Virus record (IMG/VR): IMGVR_UViG_3300005912_000055
Span: 1 to 24,040 of that record
Source of the DNA: a virus
Reading direction: 5' to 3' (one strand)
Length of the DNA: 24,040 nt
The notes under the pieces were generated by a model. That model searched no databases, was not told the DNA's origin, and saw only the letters and a list, made by a program, of their open reading frames with translations. This document shows positions 1-7,677 of the stretch, in pieces. Position 1 is the stretch's first letter. Every line of letters starts with the position of its first letter. The position numbers and the translations under genes were made by a program.

Positions 1-1
1 A

Positions 2-592
2 TTATTCGCTGAAATTTTAGAAGATGTTGAGGGTGCTTTATGGAATCGTAATATGATTAGTAAGGCACTCCTTAAAACAACAGATATAATACCAAACTTT
101 ACAAGAACAGTAGTTGCTATTGATCCAGCAGTTACTAATAATAAAAATTCAGATGAAACAGGAATAGTTGTTTGTGCTAGAGGTACAGATAATAATTTTT
201 ATGTTATTGATGATGTTACTGGTAAATACACACCAGATCAATGGGCAAGAGTAGCTGTTGAAACTTATTATAAGTATGATGCAGACAAAATTATAGCCGA
301 AGTAAATAATGGTGGCGATTTAGTTGAAAGAGTGATAAGGACTGTAGATAACAATATAAGTTATGGAAGTGTAAGAGCAACAAAAGGAAAATATTTAAGA
401 GCAGAACCAATATCAGCATTATATGAACAAAATAGAGTTAAGCATTTAAAACCATTTCAATTTTTAGAAGATCAAATGGTAAATTATAATCCTGCAACAT
501 ATTCTGGTTCACCAGATAGATTAGATGCTTTAGTATGGGGAATAACAGAACTGTCACAAAGAACAGGCAAAGTTAATTGGAGAATTAGTTAA
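2..592 (+). CDS. terL: Terminase large subunit, C-terminal nuclease part (5'-truncated by window edge)
   Basis: The reading frame is already open at base 2, and its first visible residues (FAEILEDVEGALW) are typical of the linker between ATPase and nuclease domains of phage large terminases. The 196 visible residues form the RNase H-like headful or cos nuclease that cuts packaged DNA at the portal. Acidic residues fit the metal-binding site: Asp in AIDPA (visible residue about 41), Glu in IIAEVNNGGD (about 100) and Asp in SPDRLDALVWG (about 175). The ATPase Walker motifs lie upstream, outside the window. An ATG at 53 is inside the gene and is not the real start. The stop TAA overlaps the portal ATG by one base (TAATG), which points to translational coupling. 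The assignment rests on these motifs and on the adjacent portal gene. Confidence 0.93.
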   Translation, partial: LFAEILEDVEGALWNRNMISKALLKTTDIIPNFTRTVVAIDPAVTNNKNSDETGIVVCARGTDNNFYVIDDVTGKYTPDQWARVAVETYYKYDADKIIAEVNNGGDLVERVIRTVDNNISYGSVRATKGKYLRAEPISALYEQNRVKHLKPFQFLEDQMVNYNPATYSGSPDRLDALVWGITELSQRTGKVNWRIS

Positions 593-2325
593 TGGCAACA
601 ATATACGAAAATATTAAAAATATATTTAAAACAAAAGAACAACCAAAGATGCAAAGAAAAGAAGCACCAGTGGTTTATTATAATTCTTTAGGATATGATT
701 CAGCACCTAAAATTTCTTATGATGATTTAGCAACTGATGGTTATTCTGAAAATGCTATTGTTTATAGATGTATCAATGAAATAGCAAATAATGCGTCAAG
801 AGTTAAAATAAATTTATTTAGAGGTGATCAAGAAATTGATAATCACCCTCTATTAGATTTATTATATAATCCTAGTCCTACCATGTCACAAGTTGAATGG
901 TTTCAAGCATTATATTCTTATTTATTAATTGCAGGAAATAATTATATTTTAAGTGTAGGAGGAGATAATATTGCACCAACTGAACTTTATAATTTAAGAC
1001 CTGATAGAATTAAAATTAGATCAGGATCAAGAGCAATTCCAGTAGCATATGATTATATGCTTAAAGGTCAAGTTGTTGAAAGTTATGGTGTAGATCAAGC
1101 AACAGGTGGTTCTAAAGTTAAGCATATAAAAATGTTTAACCCATTAGATGATTATTATGGAATGAGTCCTATGCAGGCTTCTAGTGTTGATATTGACCAA
1201 CATAATTTAGCAAACAAACACAATGTAAATTTATTACAAAATGGAGCAAGACCAAGTGGTGCAGTTATCTTTAATCCTAAAGATGAAACAGGTGGTCATG
1301 TTCAATTATCAGATGTTCAAAGAAATCAATTAATGAATGATGTTAATCAAAGATTCAGTGGAACTGGTAATGCTGGTAAGCCAATGTTATTGGAGGGAGA
1401 TTTTGAGTGGAAAGAAATGGGCTTATCTCCTAAAGACATGGACTTTATACAATTAAAAAATATGTCAGCAAAAGATATTGCTTTAGTTTATGGAGTACCA
1501 AGTCAGCTTATAGGTATTCCAGATGCACAAACTTATTCTAATTTTGCAGAAGCAAAACTTGCTTTGTATAATGAAACAATTATTCCTTTGCTTGACAGAA
1601 TACAGGGTGATTTAAATGAATGGCTAGTGCCTATGTTTAATGAACAAGGTTTAGAATTAAGATATGATATTGATTCTATTCCAGCTATGGCAGAACAAAG
1701 AAAAAGAGTTTTTGAATCTGTTAGTGCAGGTGTTAAAGAGGGTATTCTAACTCGTAACGAAGCAAGAGAAGCATTGGGCTATGAAACAATGGAGGGTGCT
1801 GATAGTTTATTAGTTCCAGCAAATTTAATGCCACTTAATTTAACAGATGATATTACCGGAGAAAATGTTAGTGAAGAAATTCCACCAGAAGTTATTCCAG
1901 ATGATTTAATTGAAGATGAAGATGGAGATATTGATGAAGTTATAAAAGCTATATCAGATATTAATACAACTCCTACTGACTCAATGGTTTTAGAAGCCAA
2001 AAAAGGTATTGCTTGGAGAAAAGAATTTAATAGAGGTGGTACTAGAATAGGTGCAGTTAGAGCAAGTCAAATTATTGCTAAAGAAAAATTATCTCCTAGT
2101 ACAGTAAAAAGAATGTTTAGTTTTTTTAGCAGACATGAAGTTGATAAACAAGCAGATGGTTTTAGTATTGGAGAAAAAGGTTATCCATCTAATGGTAGAA
2201 TAGCTTGGGCACTATGGGGTGGAGATGCAGGATTTAGTTGGAGTACAAAAGTTAGAAACCAATTGGAAAAAGAAAAAGAAAAATTTTTAATTGATAATAT
2301 AGATCAAAAAGATGCCAGAAATTAA
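592..2325 (+). CDS. HK97-type portal protein with additional C-terminal domain
   Basis: This 577-residue protein forms the dodecameric ring through which DNA enters the capsid. Residues about 1-415 match the HK97 portal family; recognisable stretches include ENAIVYRCINEIANNAS, HPLLDLLYNPSPTMS, NLRPDRI and a PSQLIG segment. Family members are often about 400-450 residues, so this one is long. Residues about 416-464 are an acidic linker. Residues about 465-565 form a separate small domain with WRKEFNRGGTRIGAVRA, FSFFSRHEVDK and GYPSNGRIAWALWGGDAG, which I know as a module recurring on phage head proteins, without an assigned role. A GGAG about 9 nt before the ATG, plus the TAATG overlap with terL, support the start. 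The C-terminus overlaps the next gene by 14 nt. Confidence 0.93.
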   Translation: MATIYENIKNIFKTKEQPKMQRKEAPVVYYNSLGYDSAPKISYDDLATDGYSENAIVYRCINEIANNASRVKINLFRGDQEIDNHPLLDLLYNPSPTMSQVEWFQALYSYLLIAGNNYILSVGGDNIAPTELYNLRPDRIKIRSGSRAIPVAYDYMLKGQVVESYGVDQATGGSKVKHIKMFNPLDDYYGMSPMQASSVDIDQHNLANKHNVNLLQNGARPSGAVIFNPKDETGGHVQLSDVQRNQLMNDVNQRFSGTGNAGKPMLLEGDFEWKEMGLSPKDMDFIQLKNMSAKDIALVYGVPSQLIGIPDAQTYSNFAEAKLALYNETIIPLLDRIQGDLNEWLVPMFNEQGLELRYDIDSIPAMAEQRKRVFESVSAGVKEGILTRNEAREALGYETMEGADSLLVPANLMPLNLTDDITGENVSEEIPPEVIPDDLIEDEDGDIDEVIKAISDINTTPTDSMVLEAKKGIAWRKEFNRGGTRIGAVRASQIIAKEKLSPSTVKRMFSFFSRHEVDKQADGFSIGEKGYPSNGRIAWALWGGDAGFSWSTKVRNQLEKEKEKFLIDNIDQKDARN

Positions 2326-2539
2326 ACAAACAAAATTATTTATAGAGAAGTTAAAAAGTAAAGATGAGTGTGAAGTAGTAGTAAGAATAGGAAAGTTTAA
2401 AACAAAAGAAGAAGCAGCACATTATGCTTCTTATATTACAATGACTAAAAGTATTAATTTTGATGCTGATAGTATATTAGATAATATTGAAGAACTTGAA
2501 GATAGCTATTATGGAACAGACGATAGAACATTACATTAA
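2312..2539 (+). CDS. Small protein of unknown function between portal and minor head protein
   Basis: A 75-residue ORF begins inside the end of the portal gene (14-nt overlap) and has no clear Shine-Dalgarno sequence, so it is probably read by coupling to portal translation. The protein is soluble in composition: a basic N-terminal half with KFKTKEEAAHYASYI, which looks helical, and an acidic C-terminal half (DADSILDNIEELEDSYYG). I do not recognise the family. Its position among head genes suggests a head-assembly accessory or a small gene carried in the cluster; this is inference only. Confidence 0.7.
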   Translation: MPEIKQTKLFIEKLKSKDECEVVVRIGKFKTKEEAAHYASYITMTKSINFDADSILDNIEELEDSYYGTDDRTLH

Positions 2540-2660
2540 AGTAATTTTAATTTTAGTTTTATTTTCTATGAATGGTTGTGTTTCAGTTGGAGAAATGGAT
2601 TTTAACCCATCAGGAACATTAATTAAATATTTAATAAAAAATAATAAAGAGAATAAATAA
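2511..2660 (+). CDS. Candidate 49-residue lipoprotein-like membrane protein
   Basis: This short frame starts at an ATG 29 nt before the stop of the preceding gene and ends one base before the next start. The translation has a charged N-terminus (MEQTIEHYIK), a hydrophobic stretch (VILILVLFSM) and then NGC followed by VSVG, resembling a bacterial lipoprotein signal with Cys23 as the would-be lipidated residue. The lipobox (M-N-G-C) is weak because Leu at position -3 is preferred. No strong ribosome binding site is visible. It fills an otherwise empty gap exactly, which supports it being real. The function is unknown; exclusion lipoproteins and Rz1-like spanins are alternatives, although the Pro-richness typical of Rz1 is absent. 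Confidence 0.55.
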   Translation: MEQTIEHYIKVILILVLFSMNGCVSVGEMDFNPSGTLIKYLIKNNKENK

Positions 2661-2661
2661 A

Positions 2662-3432
2662 ATGTTTTTTAATAGCAAACAACTAAAATTGTTTAAAGGT
2701 GTTAGAGAAAGAATTTGGTATCAACAAGAAAGATTAAGAACACCATTTAGACGACAATACTACAAAGTATTAAATATATACTTTAAAGAGTTTGCAAACA
2801 AAATTGAGATAGCATATCAAACAAGAAGTCAGATAATGCTTGACACAGAATTAAGAAAGCAAAAAGATAAATTAAAACTTATTTTAAACACTCTTTATAG
2901 AACTGTTGCTTTTTCTTTTAAAGATTATGCTTTAGGAAGATTCTTTTCTAAAGACTTTGATGATGACTTTGAAAATCAGTTAAGAGAGTTTATAGCTTTG
3001 AATACTGGTATTTGGGTTGCTGAAATAGATGAAACAACAAGAAAGAGATTAGCAAAAGTAATTGATAACGCATATGCTAATGGATTATCTACAGAGGCAA
3101 CAGGAGTTGCTTTAAGAAATACAGTTATCGGTATGGGTGTATATAGAGCAAACCTTATATCAAGAACAGAAGTTCATAGAGTAGCAAGTTTTGCTAATGA
3201 AGCAGTTGCTGAAAATATGAAAATAGATGGCACTGTTAAAGAGTGGGTTGCTATTCAAGATAAAAGAACAAGAATAGAACACTCTATTGCTGCAGGACAA
3301 AGAGTTCCTTTAGAAGAATTTTTTGTTGTGGGTGGAGAAAAATTACAATATCCAGGAGATCCTAGAGGTTCTGCTGGTAATACAATTAACTGCAGGTGTG
3401 CTGCAATTTATATAACACCTGATTTTTTATAG
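2662..3432 (+). CDS. Minor head protein, Mu F / SPP1 gp7 family
   Basis: This 256-residue protein is of the family that sits with the portal inside the capsid and aids head morphogenesis or DNA ejection. The N-terminal two thirds are helical and basic. The family signature is in the C-terminal third: ISRTEVHRVASFANEA, then WVAIQDKRTRIEHSIAAGQ, then LQYPGDPRGSAGNTINCRC near the end, where the paired Cys of NCRC and the earlier His are the usual conserved positions. The start is the ATG at 2662, preceded by AAAGAGAA. The position right after the portal and before the protease is the normal one. The length is usual for the short forms of the family, with no fused toxin or enzyme domain at the C-terminus. 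Confidence 0.88.
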   Translation: MFFNSKQLKLFKGVRERIWYQQERLRTPFRRQYYKVLNIYFKEFANKIEIAYQTRSQIMLDTELRKQKDKLKLILNTLYRTVAFSFKDYALGRFFSKDFDDDFENQLREFIALNTGIWVAEIDETTRKRLAKVIDNAYANGLSTEATGVALRNTVIGMGVYRANLISRTEVHRVASFANEAVAENMKIDGTVKEWVAIQDKRTRIEHSIAAGQRVPLEEFFVVGGEKLQYPGDPRGSAGNTINCRCAAIYITPDFL

Positions 3433-3441
3433 GAGATAAAA

Positions 3442-3549
3442 ATGGAATTAATGATAGGAATGATAATTGGTATATGCTTATGTAAAGCAAATGATAAATT
3501 TAAATTAATAAAAAAAGCAAAGGACTTTATTCTAAAGCAAATAAAATAA
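3442..3549 (+). CDS. Candidate 35-residue single-span membrane peptide
   Basis: A very short frame is preceded by a good Shine-Dalgarno sequence (AGGAGA at 3431-3436, about 6 nt before the ATG). Its TAA overlaps a following ATG by one base. The peptide begins MELMIGMIIGICLC, a short hydrophobic segment, and continues with a Lys-rich tail (KLIKKAKDFILKQIK). This is the shape of small inner-membrane peptides. No family is recognised. The strong ribosome binding site and the exact fit between neighbours are the reasons for calling it. Confidence 0.5.
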   Translation: MELMIGMIIGICLCKANDKFKLIKKAKDFILKQIK

Positions 3550-3590
3550 TGACATTGTTAAAATCGAAAAATAAAAAGGAGAAATATTCA

Positions 3591-4568
3591 ATGAATGATA
3601 TTGAAAAAATGGGTGAAGCTATAAAATCTTTAACAGATGTTATATCGTCTAAATCAAAAAAAATAAATGACAATCAAGAAATTTATTCTAAAGCAGAAGA
3701 TAATTATGATAATGAAGAAAGTGCAGAAACAAGAGCAAAAGAAATAGGTTGTGTTGGAAGTCATTCAATGGAAGATGAAGATGGAAACAAAGTTTATATG
3801 CCTTGCTCTACTCATGATGAATATGAAGGATTAGTTGATGAAAAATACCACAAACCTAAAAAGAAACCCATGAAAAGTGTTTGCGTTTGTCATGATGATG
3901 GTATTTGTCAATGTGATACAGAATTAAAAAAATTAGTTTTTGAATCAGAAATCAAAGCCGAAAGTAATAAAGGAATATTTACAGGCTATGGTTCTATATT
4001 TGGAAATGAAGATCAAGGAAATGATATAATGCAAAAAGGTGCATTTACTAAATCTTTAGTAAATAGACCAGTAAGTAAAGTTAAAATGTTATATCAACAT
4101 AAAACAGATGAGCCTATTGGAGTCTTTACAGAAATATATGAAGATTCAAAAGGATTATTTGTCAAAGGACAATTAGCTATGGGTACTCAAAAAGGTCGTG
4201 AAGCATACGAACTTTTAAAGATGGGTGCGTTAGATGGTATGTCAATAGGATTTAGAGCAGATCCCGAAAAACAAGGATACAATGAAAATAAGAGAGGAGT
4301 AAGAACTCTTAAAGAAGTTGATCTTATGGAAATCAGTTTAGTAACTTTCCCTATGAATGAAAGTGCTTTAATTGAAACTGTTAAAGGGAATGCTAAAAAT
4401 ATTCGAGAGTGGGAGAAAATTCTGCGAGAAGCAGGAAATCTTTCTCGGACAGAGGCGAAGATTGGTGCGAAAGCATTATCTGAATCTTTATCACAGCGAG
4501 ATGCTGGTGATGACAATAAACAATTAGCTGACTTAATAAATAAAGTTGCTAATATAATTAAACAATAA
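3591..4568 (+). CDS. HK97-type prohead protease (peptidase S78 family) with Cys-rich N-terminal extension
   Basis: This serine protease cleaves the capsid delta domain during head maturation. From the ATG at 3591 it has 325 residues. The S78 domain starts near residue 115 (GIFTGYGSIFGNEDQGND) and carries the triad candidates His170 (MLYQHKTDEP), Ser218 (LDGMSIGF) and Glu247 (LMEISLVTFPMNESA). The first ~110 residues are extra: AETRAKEIGCVGSHSM, then YMPCSTHDEYEG, then a Cys cluster (VCVCHDDGICQC), which could bind metal. An AAAGGAG 8-9 nt upstream favours 3591. An in-frame ATG at 3549 overlapping the previous stop would add 14 residues and cannot be excluded. A C-terminal tail of about 65 residues follows the catalytic domain. 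It lies directly before its substrate, the capsid gene. Confidence 0.92.
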   Translation: MNDIEKMGEAIKSLTDVISSKSKKINDNQEIYSKAEDNYDNEESAETRAKEIGCVGSHSMEDEDGNKVYMPCSTHDEYEGLVDEKYHKPKKKPMKSVCVCHDDGICQCDTELKKLVFESEIKAESNKGIFTGYGSIFGNEDQGNDIMQKGAFTKSLVNRPVSKVKMLYQHKTDEPIGVFTEIYEDSKGLFVKGQLAMGTQKGREAYELLKMGALDGMSIGFRADPEKQGYNENKRGVRTLKEVDLMEISLVTFPMNESALIETVKGNAKNIREWEKILREAGNLSRTEAKIGAKALSESLSQRDAGDDNKQLADLINKVANIIKQ

Positions 4569-4587
4569 AAAACCAAAAGGAAATAAT

Positions 4588-5805
4588 ATGGACAACAATG
4601 AAGTAAAAGCTGCTGTTGAAACTCTTGGAAAAACTTTTGAATCTTTCAAACAAATAAATGATGAAAGACTTGCACAAGTTGAAGCTAAAGGGAGTGCTGA
4701 TCCAGTAACAGAAGCAAAATTATCTAAAATCGAAAAAGATATGGATAAATTTGCTGATATGGAAAAAAGCATGAAAGCTCAAGCTGATGCACAAAAGCAA
4801 TCTGCAGAAGCAATGGCGAAACTAGAAACTATTATATCAAGACCGAACTTTGCAAACGATTCTAAATTAGAATCAAAGCATGTTCAAATCTTCGACAAAT
4901 GGTTAAGAAAAGGTAAAGAAAACTTATCTCCAGATGAGATTAAAGTTCTAACTGTTGGAAACGATACAACAGCTGGTTATCTTGCTCCACCTGAATATGT
5001 AAGAGAACTAATTAAAGGAATAGTTGAATATTCTCCAATTAGATCAATTGCTAGAATCAGAAGTACATCTCAAAGAAGCATTCAAGTTCCTAAAAGAACT
5101 GGTGAGTTTACTGCTCAATGGGTTGCAGAAGAAGGTACTAGAAGTGAAAGTACTGGATACACAGTTGGTTTAGAAGAAATCGCAGCACACGAAATGTATG
5201 CTTTGGTTGATATTTCTGAACAAGAACTTGAAGATTCAGTTTTCAATCTTGAAGCAGAAATGAACTCTGAATTTACAGAGCAATTTGCTAAAGCAGAAGG
5301 TGCAGCGTTTGTATCAGGCGATTCAGTAGGAAAACCAGAAGGTATTCTTACAGGATTACCAGTGGGTAGATCACAAACATCAATTACTAATGACGTTCTT
5401 GGTGCAAATGATTTAGTTAATGCAGCACACAATGTTAAAGCTGAATATGCAAGAAATGGTTCTTGGATTATGTCTAGATCAACTCTTGCAACTGTTAGAA
5501 AAATGCAAGATACGGCAGGACAATATATTTTCCAACCAGGTGTATATGCTATGGGCGTTGGTTCTAATATTTTAGGACACCCTATTATTGAGTGTACTGA
5601 TATGCCATCAGTTGCAAATGGTACTGTTCCAGTTGTATTTGGTGACTTCAGAAGAGGATATATGATTGTTGATAGAACAGTTCTATCTATCATGAGAGAT
5701 CCTTTCACTCAAGCTGCATCAGGTAATGTAAGATACATTGCTAGACGTAGAGTTGGTGGTCAAGTTATTCTTGATGAAGCATTAACTAAAATTACAATTC
5801 AGTAA
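4588..5805 (+). CDS. Major capsid protein, HK97 gp5 fold, with N-terminal delta (scaffold) domain
   Basis: A 405-residue shell protein. Residues about 1-85 are a charged, Ala/Lys/Glu-rich coiled coil (for example LSKIEKDMDKFADMEKS), the delta domain that acts as internal scaffold and is normally removed by the S78 protease encoded just upstream. The mature part begins around residue 90-115, before the typical GNDTTAGYLAPPEY. Further signatures are RTGEFTAQWVAEEGTRSES, ALVDISEQELEDS, EGAAFVSGDSVGKPEGIL and the C-terminal FGDFRRGYMIVDR. An AAAAGGAAA about 6 nt before the ATG gives a clear start. Codons are clean and length is normal for the family. I cannot tell from sequence alone whether HK97-like covalent crosslinks form. 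Confidence 0.97.
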   Translation: MDNNEVKAAVETLGKTFESFKQINDERLAQVEAKGSADPVTEAKLSKIEKDMDKFADMEKSMKAQADAQKQSAEAMAKLETIISRPNFANDSKLESKHVQIFDKWLRKGKENLSPDEIKVLTVGNDTTAGYLAPPEYVRELIKGIVEYSPIRSIARIRSTSQRSIQVPKRTGEFTAQWVAEEGTRSESTGYTVGLEEIAAHEMYALVDISEQELEDSVFNLEAEMNSEFTEQFAKAEGAAFVSGDSVGKPEGILTGLPVGRSQTSITNDVLGANDLVNAAHNVKAEYARNGSWIMSRSTLATVRKMQDTAGQYIFQPGVYAMGVGSNILGHPIIECTDMPSVANGTVPVVFGDFRRGYMIVDRTVLSIMRDPFTQAASGNVRYIARRRVGGQVILDEALTKITIQ

Positions 5806-5836
5806 TTAATATTAATAATATAAGGAGAATAAAAAA

Positions 5837-6283
5837 ATGTTTGATTTAAAAAACAACATTGAACTTGTTGAATCTCTTAATGCTATCGTGAAAGATGCAG
5901 ATACAAATGCAACTGGTATTGATACAAAGGGTTTTAATAGTTCAATGGCAATCGTAAATGTAGGCGCACCAGGTATTACTTTTAGTGCAGATAACAAAGT
6001 TGATATTAAACTAGAAGATAGTGCTGATAATAGTGCATTTGCCGCAGTAACAGATAATAATTTTGTTACAGGTGGTACTGTGGATAGTGCTGGTATATGG
6101 CAAACTATTGATGCTAATGGAGAGTGTGATGCTGTCTATGGTATCGGTTATGTAGGTCCAAAAAGATACTACAGAGTTGTACTTGATTTTTCAGGTACTC
6201 ATGGAACTGGTACTGTTTTTGGTGTTGTGGGTGCTCAAAGCAATCCACTTCATGCACCAACTACAGTTGCTGCTAATCTATAA
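5837..6283 (+). CDS. Putative head decoration protein
   Basis: This 148-residue, Gly/Ala/Asp/Thr-rich protein reads as all-beta. It contains VDIKLEDSADNSAFAAV, then GYVGPKRYYRVVLDFSGTHGTG and ends SNPLHAPTTVAANL. The pattern (a ligand-like 'LEDS.DN..F' strand, a 'GY.G.KRY.RV' strand, a terminal 'P..AP') resembles a small family placed right after the major capsid gene in many siphophages. Position and family resemblance suggest a capsid surface protein; this is inference, not proven. A strong AAGGAG lies about 9 nt before the ATG. Its stop codon is within an inverted repeat (6276-6297), the first of three consecutive hairpins. Confidence 0.7.
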   Translation: MFDLKNNIELVESLNAIVKDADTNATGIDTKGFNSSMAIVNVGAPGITFSADNKVDIKLEDSADNSAFAAVTDNNFVTGGTVDSAGIWQTIDANGECDAVYGIGYVGPKRYYRVVLDFSGTHGTGTVFGVVGAQSNPLHAPTTVAANL

Positions 6284-6356
6284 TTTATTTTATAGATAAT
6301 AAAATTATCTTCGGATAATATATTTTTGGGGGAGGGAAGCGAGAGTGGAACTTCCC
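6276..6356 (+). promoter_or_regulatory. Three consecutive RNA hairpins after the capsid/decoration genes
   Basis: Hairpin 1: ATCTATAA (6276-6283) pairs perfectly with TTATAGAT (6290-6297) across a 6-nt loop and contains the preceding stop codon. Hairpin 2: ATTATC (6304-6309) pairs with GATAAT (6314-6319) around a TTCG loop closed by C-G, the exceptionally stable cUUCGg tetraloop; five T follow at 6323-6327. Hairpin 3: GGGAAG (6334-6339) pairs with CTTCCC (6351-6356) across 11 nt, in a G-rich patch that stands out in this AT-rich DNA. The AAAAAGGAG of the next gene follows at about 6374. Plausible roles are partial termination, 3'-end protection or processing that sets the abundance of capsid mRNA against downstream genes. 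Pairing is seen directly; function is inferred. Confidence 0.6.
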
Positions 6357-6388
6357 CAAGATACTTAAAATTTAAAAAGGAGAAACAA

Positions 6389-6649
6389 ATGAAAATAAAA
6401 ATGAAACAAGATAAAGTAGCAAGTTCTAATGAAAATGGTACTACAACTATGACTTATGCTAAAGATAGTGTGCATGATATGAGTAGTGAGTGGCAAATGA
6501 AATTAGCTACTAACTTTATTAATAATGGTAGAGCAGAATCTGTATCAGTGGAAACAACTAAAAAAGTTATTGTTGATATGGAAAAAAAAGAAGAAAAAAA
6601 AGAAGTAAAAAAAAGTATTGTCAAAAAGTTATTTGGCAGAAAAAAATAA
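6389..6649 (+). CDS. Small Lys-rich protein of unknown function
   Basis: 86 residues from the ATG at 6389, which has AAAAAGGAG 6-8 nt upstream. The same frame is open back to a TTG at 6326, but that start would lie inside the hairpin region and has no ribosome binding site. The N-terminal half (residues 1-50) is polar with MTYAKDSVHDMSSEWQ; the C-terminal 25 residues are almost only Lys, Glu and Val (VDMEKKEEKKEVKKS, then KKLFGRKK). Three separate runs of eight A lie at 6582-6589, 6594-6601 and 6607-6614. Its place between capsid and connector genes suggests a head protein, possibly DNA-contacting through its basic tail; no family is recognised. Confidence 0.75.
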   Translation: MKIKMKQDKVASSNENGTTTMTYAKDSVHDMSSEWQMKLATNFINNGRAESVSVETTKKVIVDMEKKEEKKEVKKSIVKKLFGRKK

Positions 6650-6659
6650 GGATTAAAAA

Positions 6660-7325
6660 ATGAGTGGATTAAAAACAGAAACAGCTTGGTCAACCAATGT
6701 AGTTAGTATTGCTGACTTTAAATTGTTTGCAAGAATTGATAGTTCTGACACATCAGAAAACGCACTCATTGAATCTCTAGTATTTTTAGCACAAGATATG
6801 GCAGAGTCATATACAGGTAGAGCAATCACTCAACAAGATTTACAACTATTCCTAGATAGATTACCTTTTTATTCTGATTTAAGATTAAGAGAAGGTATTT
6901 TTACAGCACCAGATTTACAAAGTAATTCAAACTTTATAGTATTACCAAAACCAAATTTAATTTCAGTTACTCATGTTAAGTATTATGATAATGATAATAC
7001 AGCATCAACATTTGCTTCGTCAAATTATTACGTAGATATAACAAGTGAACAAGGTAGAGTTGTTTTAAAAACTGGAGTTAGTTGGCCGACTGTGTCTGAA
7101 TTAAGAAATGCTAATGCTTATGAGATTCAATATAGAGCAGGATATGGTAATGCAGAAAGTGATGTACCAAAACCTTTAGCACAAGGAATTAAAATGTTGG
7201 CTTTACATCTTTATGAAAATAGAGAGATAGCTACAAGTATGAATGTTAATCTAATACCTAATACGATAGCAATGTTATTTGCACCTTATAAGGTTCAAAG
7301 ATTAAATAATTTTTTAGGAGCATAA
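6660..7325 (+). CDS. Head-tail connector protein, HK97 gp6 / phiE125 gp8 family
   Basis: A 221-residue connector that forms the ring below the portal. The N-terminal helical domain has the family pattern SIADFKLFARID, then ALIESLVFLAQDMAESYTGRA. A central strand region contains VLPKPNLISVTHVKYYD and GRVVLKTGVSWP. It ends with the conserved IQYRAGYGN and the helix IKMLALHLYENRE. The length is usual for the phiE125 gp8-like version, which has a longer middle than HK97 gp6. It starts ten bases after the preceding stop with AAGGA upstream, and the next gene begins one base after its stop. Confidence 0.9.
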   Translation: MSGLKTETAWSTNVVSIADFKLFARIDSSDTSENALIESLVFLAQDMAESYTGRAITQQDLQLFLDRLPFYSDLRLREGIFTAPDLQSNSNFIVLPKPNLISVTHVKYYDNDNTASTFASSNYYVDITSEQGRVVLKTGVSWPTVSELRNANAYEIQYRAGYGNAESDVPKPLAQGIKMLALHLYENREIATSMNVNLIPNTIAMLFAPYKVQRLNNFLGA

Positions 7326-7326
7326 T

Positions 7327-7677
7327 ATGTCTGTATCAAGAGTTGGTAAAACAAGAAATCAAATCACTTTACAAAATACTGATTTATCAACCGATAGTAT
7401 GGGTGGCTATACTACTGCTAGAAGCACTTATGTAACTGCCTTTGCAAAGATGACACCAAAAGGTGGTAAAGAAACTTTTACAGATAAAACAGGGCGACAA
7501 ATAGAGAACTCACATACATACGAATTTCTTATAAGATATAATGGTACTAAAAATGCCATAACAACAAAAATGAGAATATTGTTTGGCACTAGAAGTTTTA
7601 ATATAATAAAAATTAATGATGAGAATGATTATAATAATTATATTACTTTAGAAGCTATTGAAGATATTGCAAACTAA
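7327..7677 (+). CDS. Head-tail adaptor (SPP1 gp16 / Phage_H_T_join type)
   Basis: This 116-residue, beta-rich protein has the small barrel pattern of head-closure proteins: RNQITLQNTDLSTDSMGGYT near the start, a middle with TYEFLIRYNGTKNAITTKMRIL, and a C-terminal strand pair IIKINDENDYNNYITLEAIE. The adaptor seals the portal-connector channel and bridges to the tail. Synteny (gp6-like before, gp10-like after) is exactly that of HK97-type phages and gene transfer agents. The TAA overlaps the next ATG by one base (TAATG). Confidence 0.87.
   Translation: MSVSRVGKTRNQITLQNTDLSTDSMGGYTTARSTYVTAFAKMTPKGGKETFTDKTGRQIENSHTYEFLIRYNGTKNAITTKMRILFGTRSFNIIKINDENDYNNYITLEAIEDIAN

Noticed and set aside
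4187-5708. Long open frames on the - strand opposite the protease and capsid genes (4187-4576, 5115-5708)
   Set aside because: They mirror conserved + strand genes with clear family motifs, have no ribosome binding sites, and their Ser/Ala/Ile-rich translations are those expected from the reverse of AT-rich coding DNA. The same applies to - strand frames at 1779, 6454, 9855, 10620, 11010, 18823 and 20181.
6326-6388. TTG start at 6326 extending the small Lys-rich protein by 21 residues
   Set aside because: It would start in the third hairpin region without a ribosome binding site, while ATG 6389 has AAAAAGGAG at good spacing.
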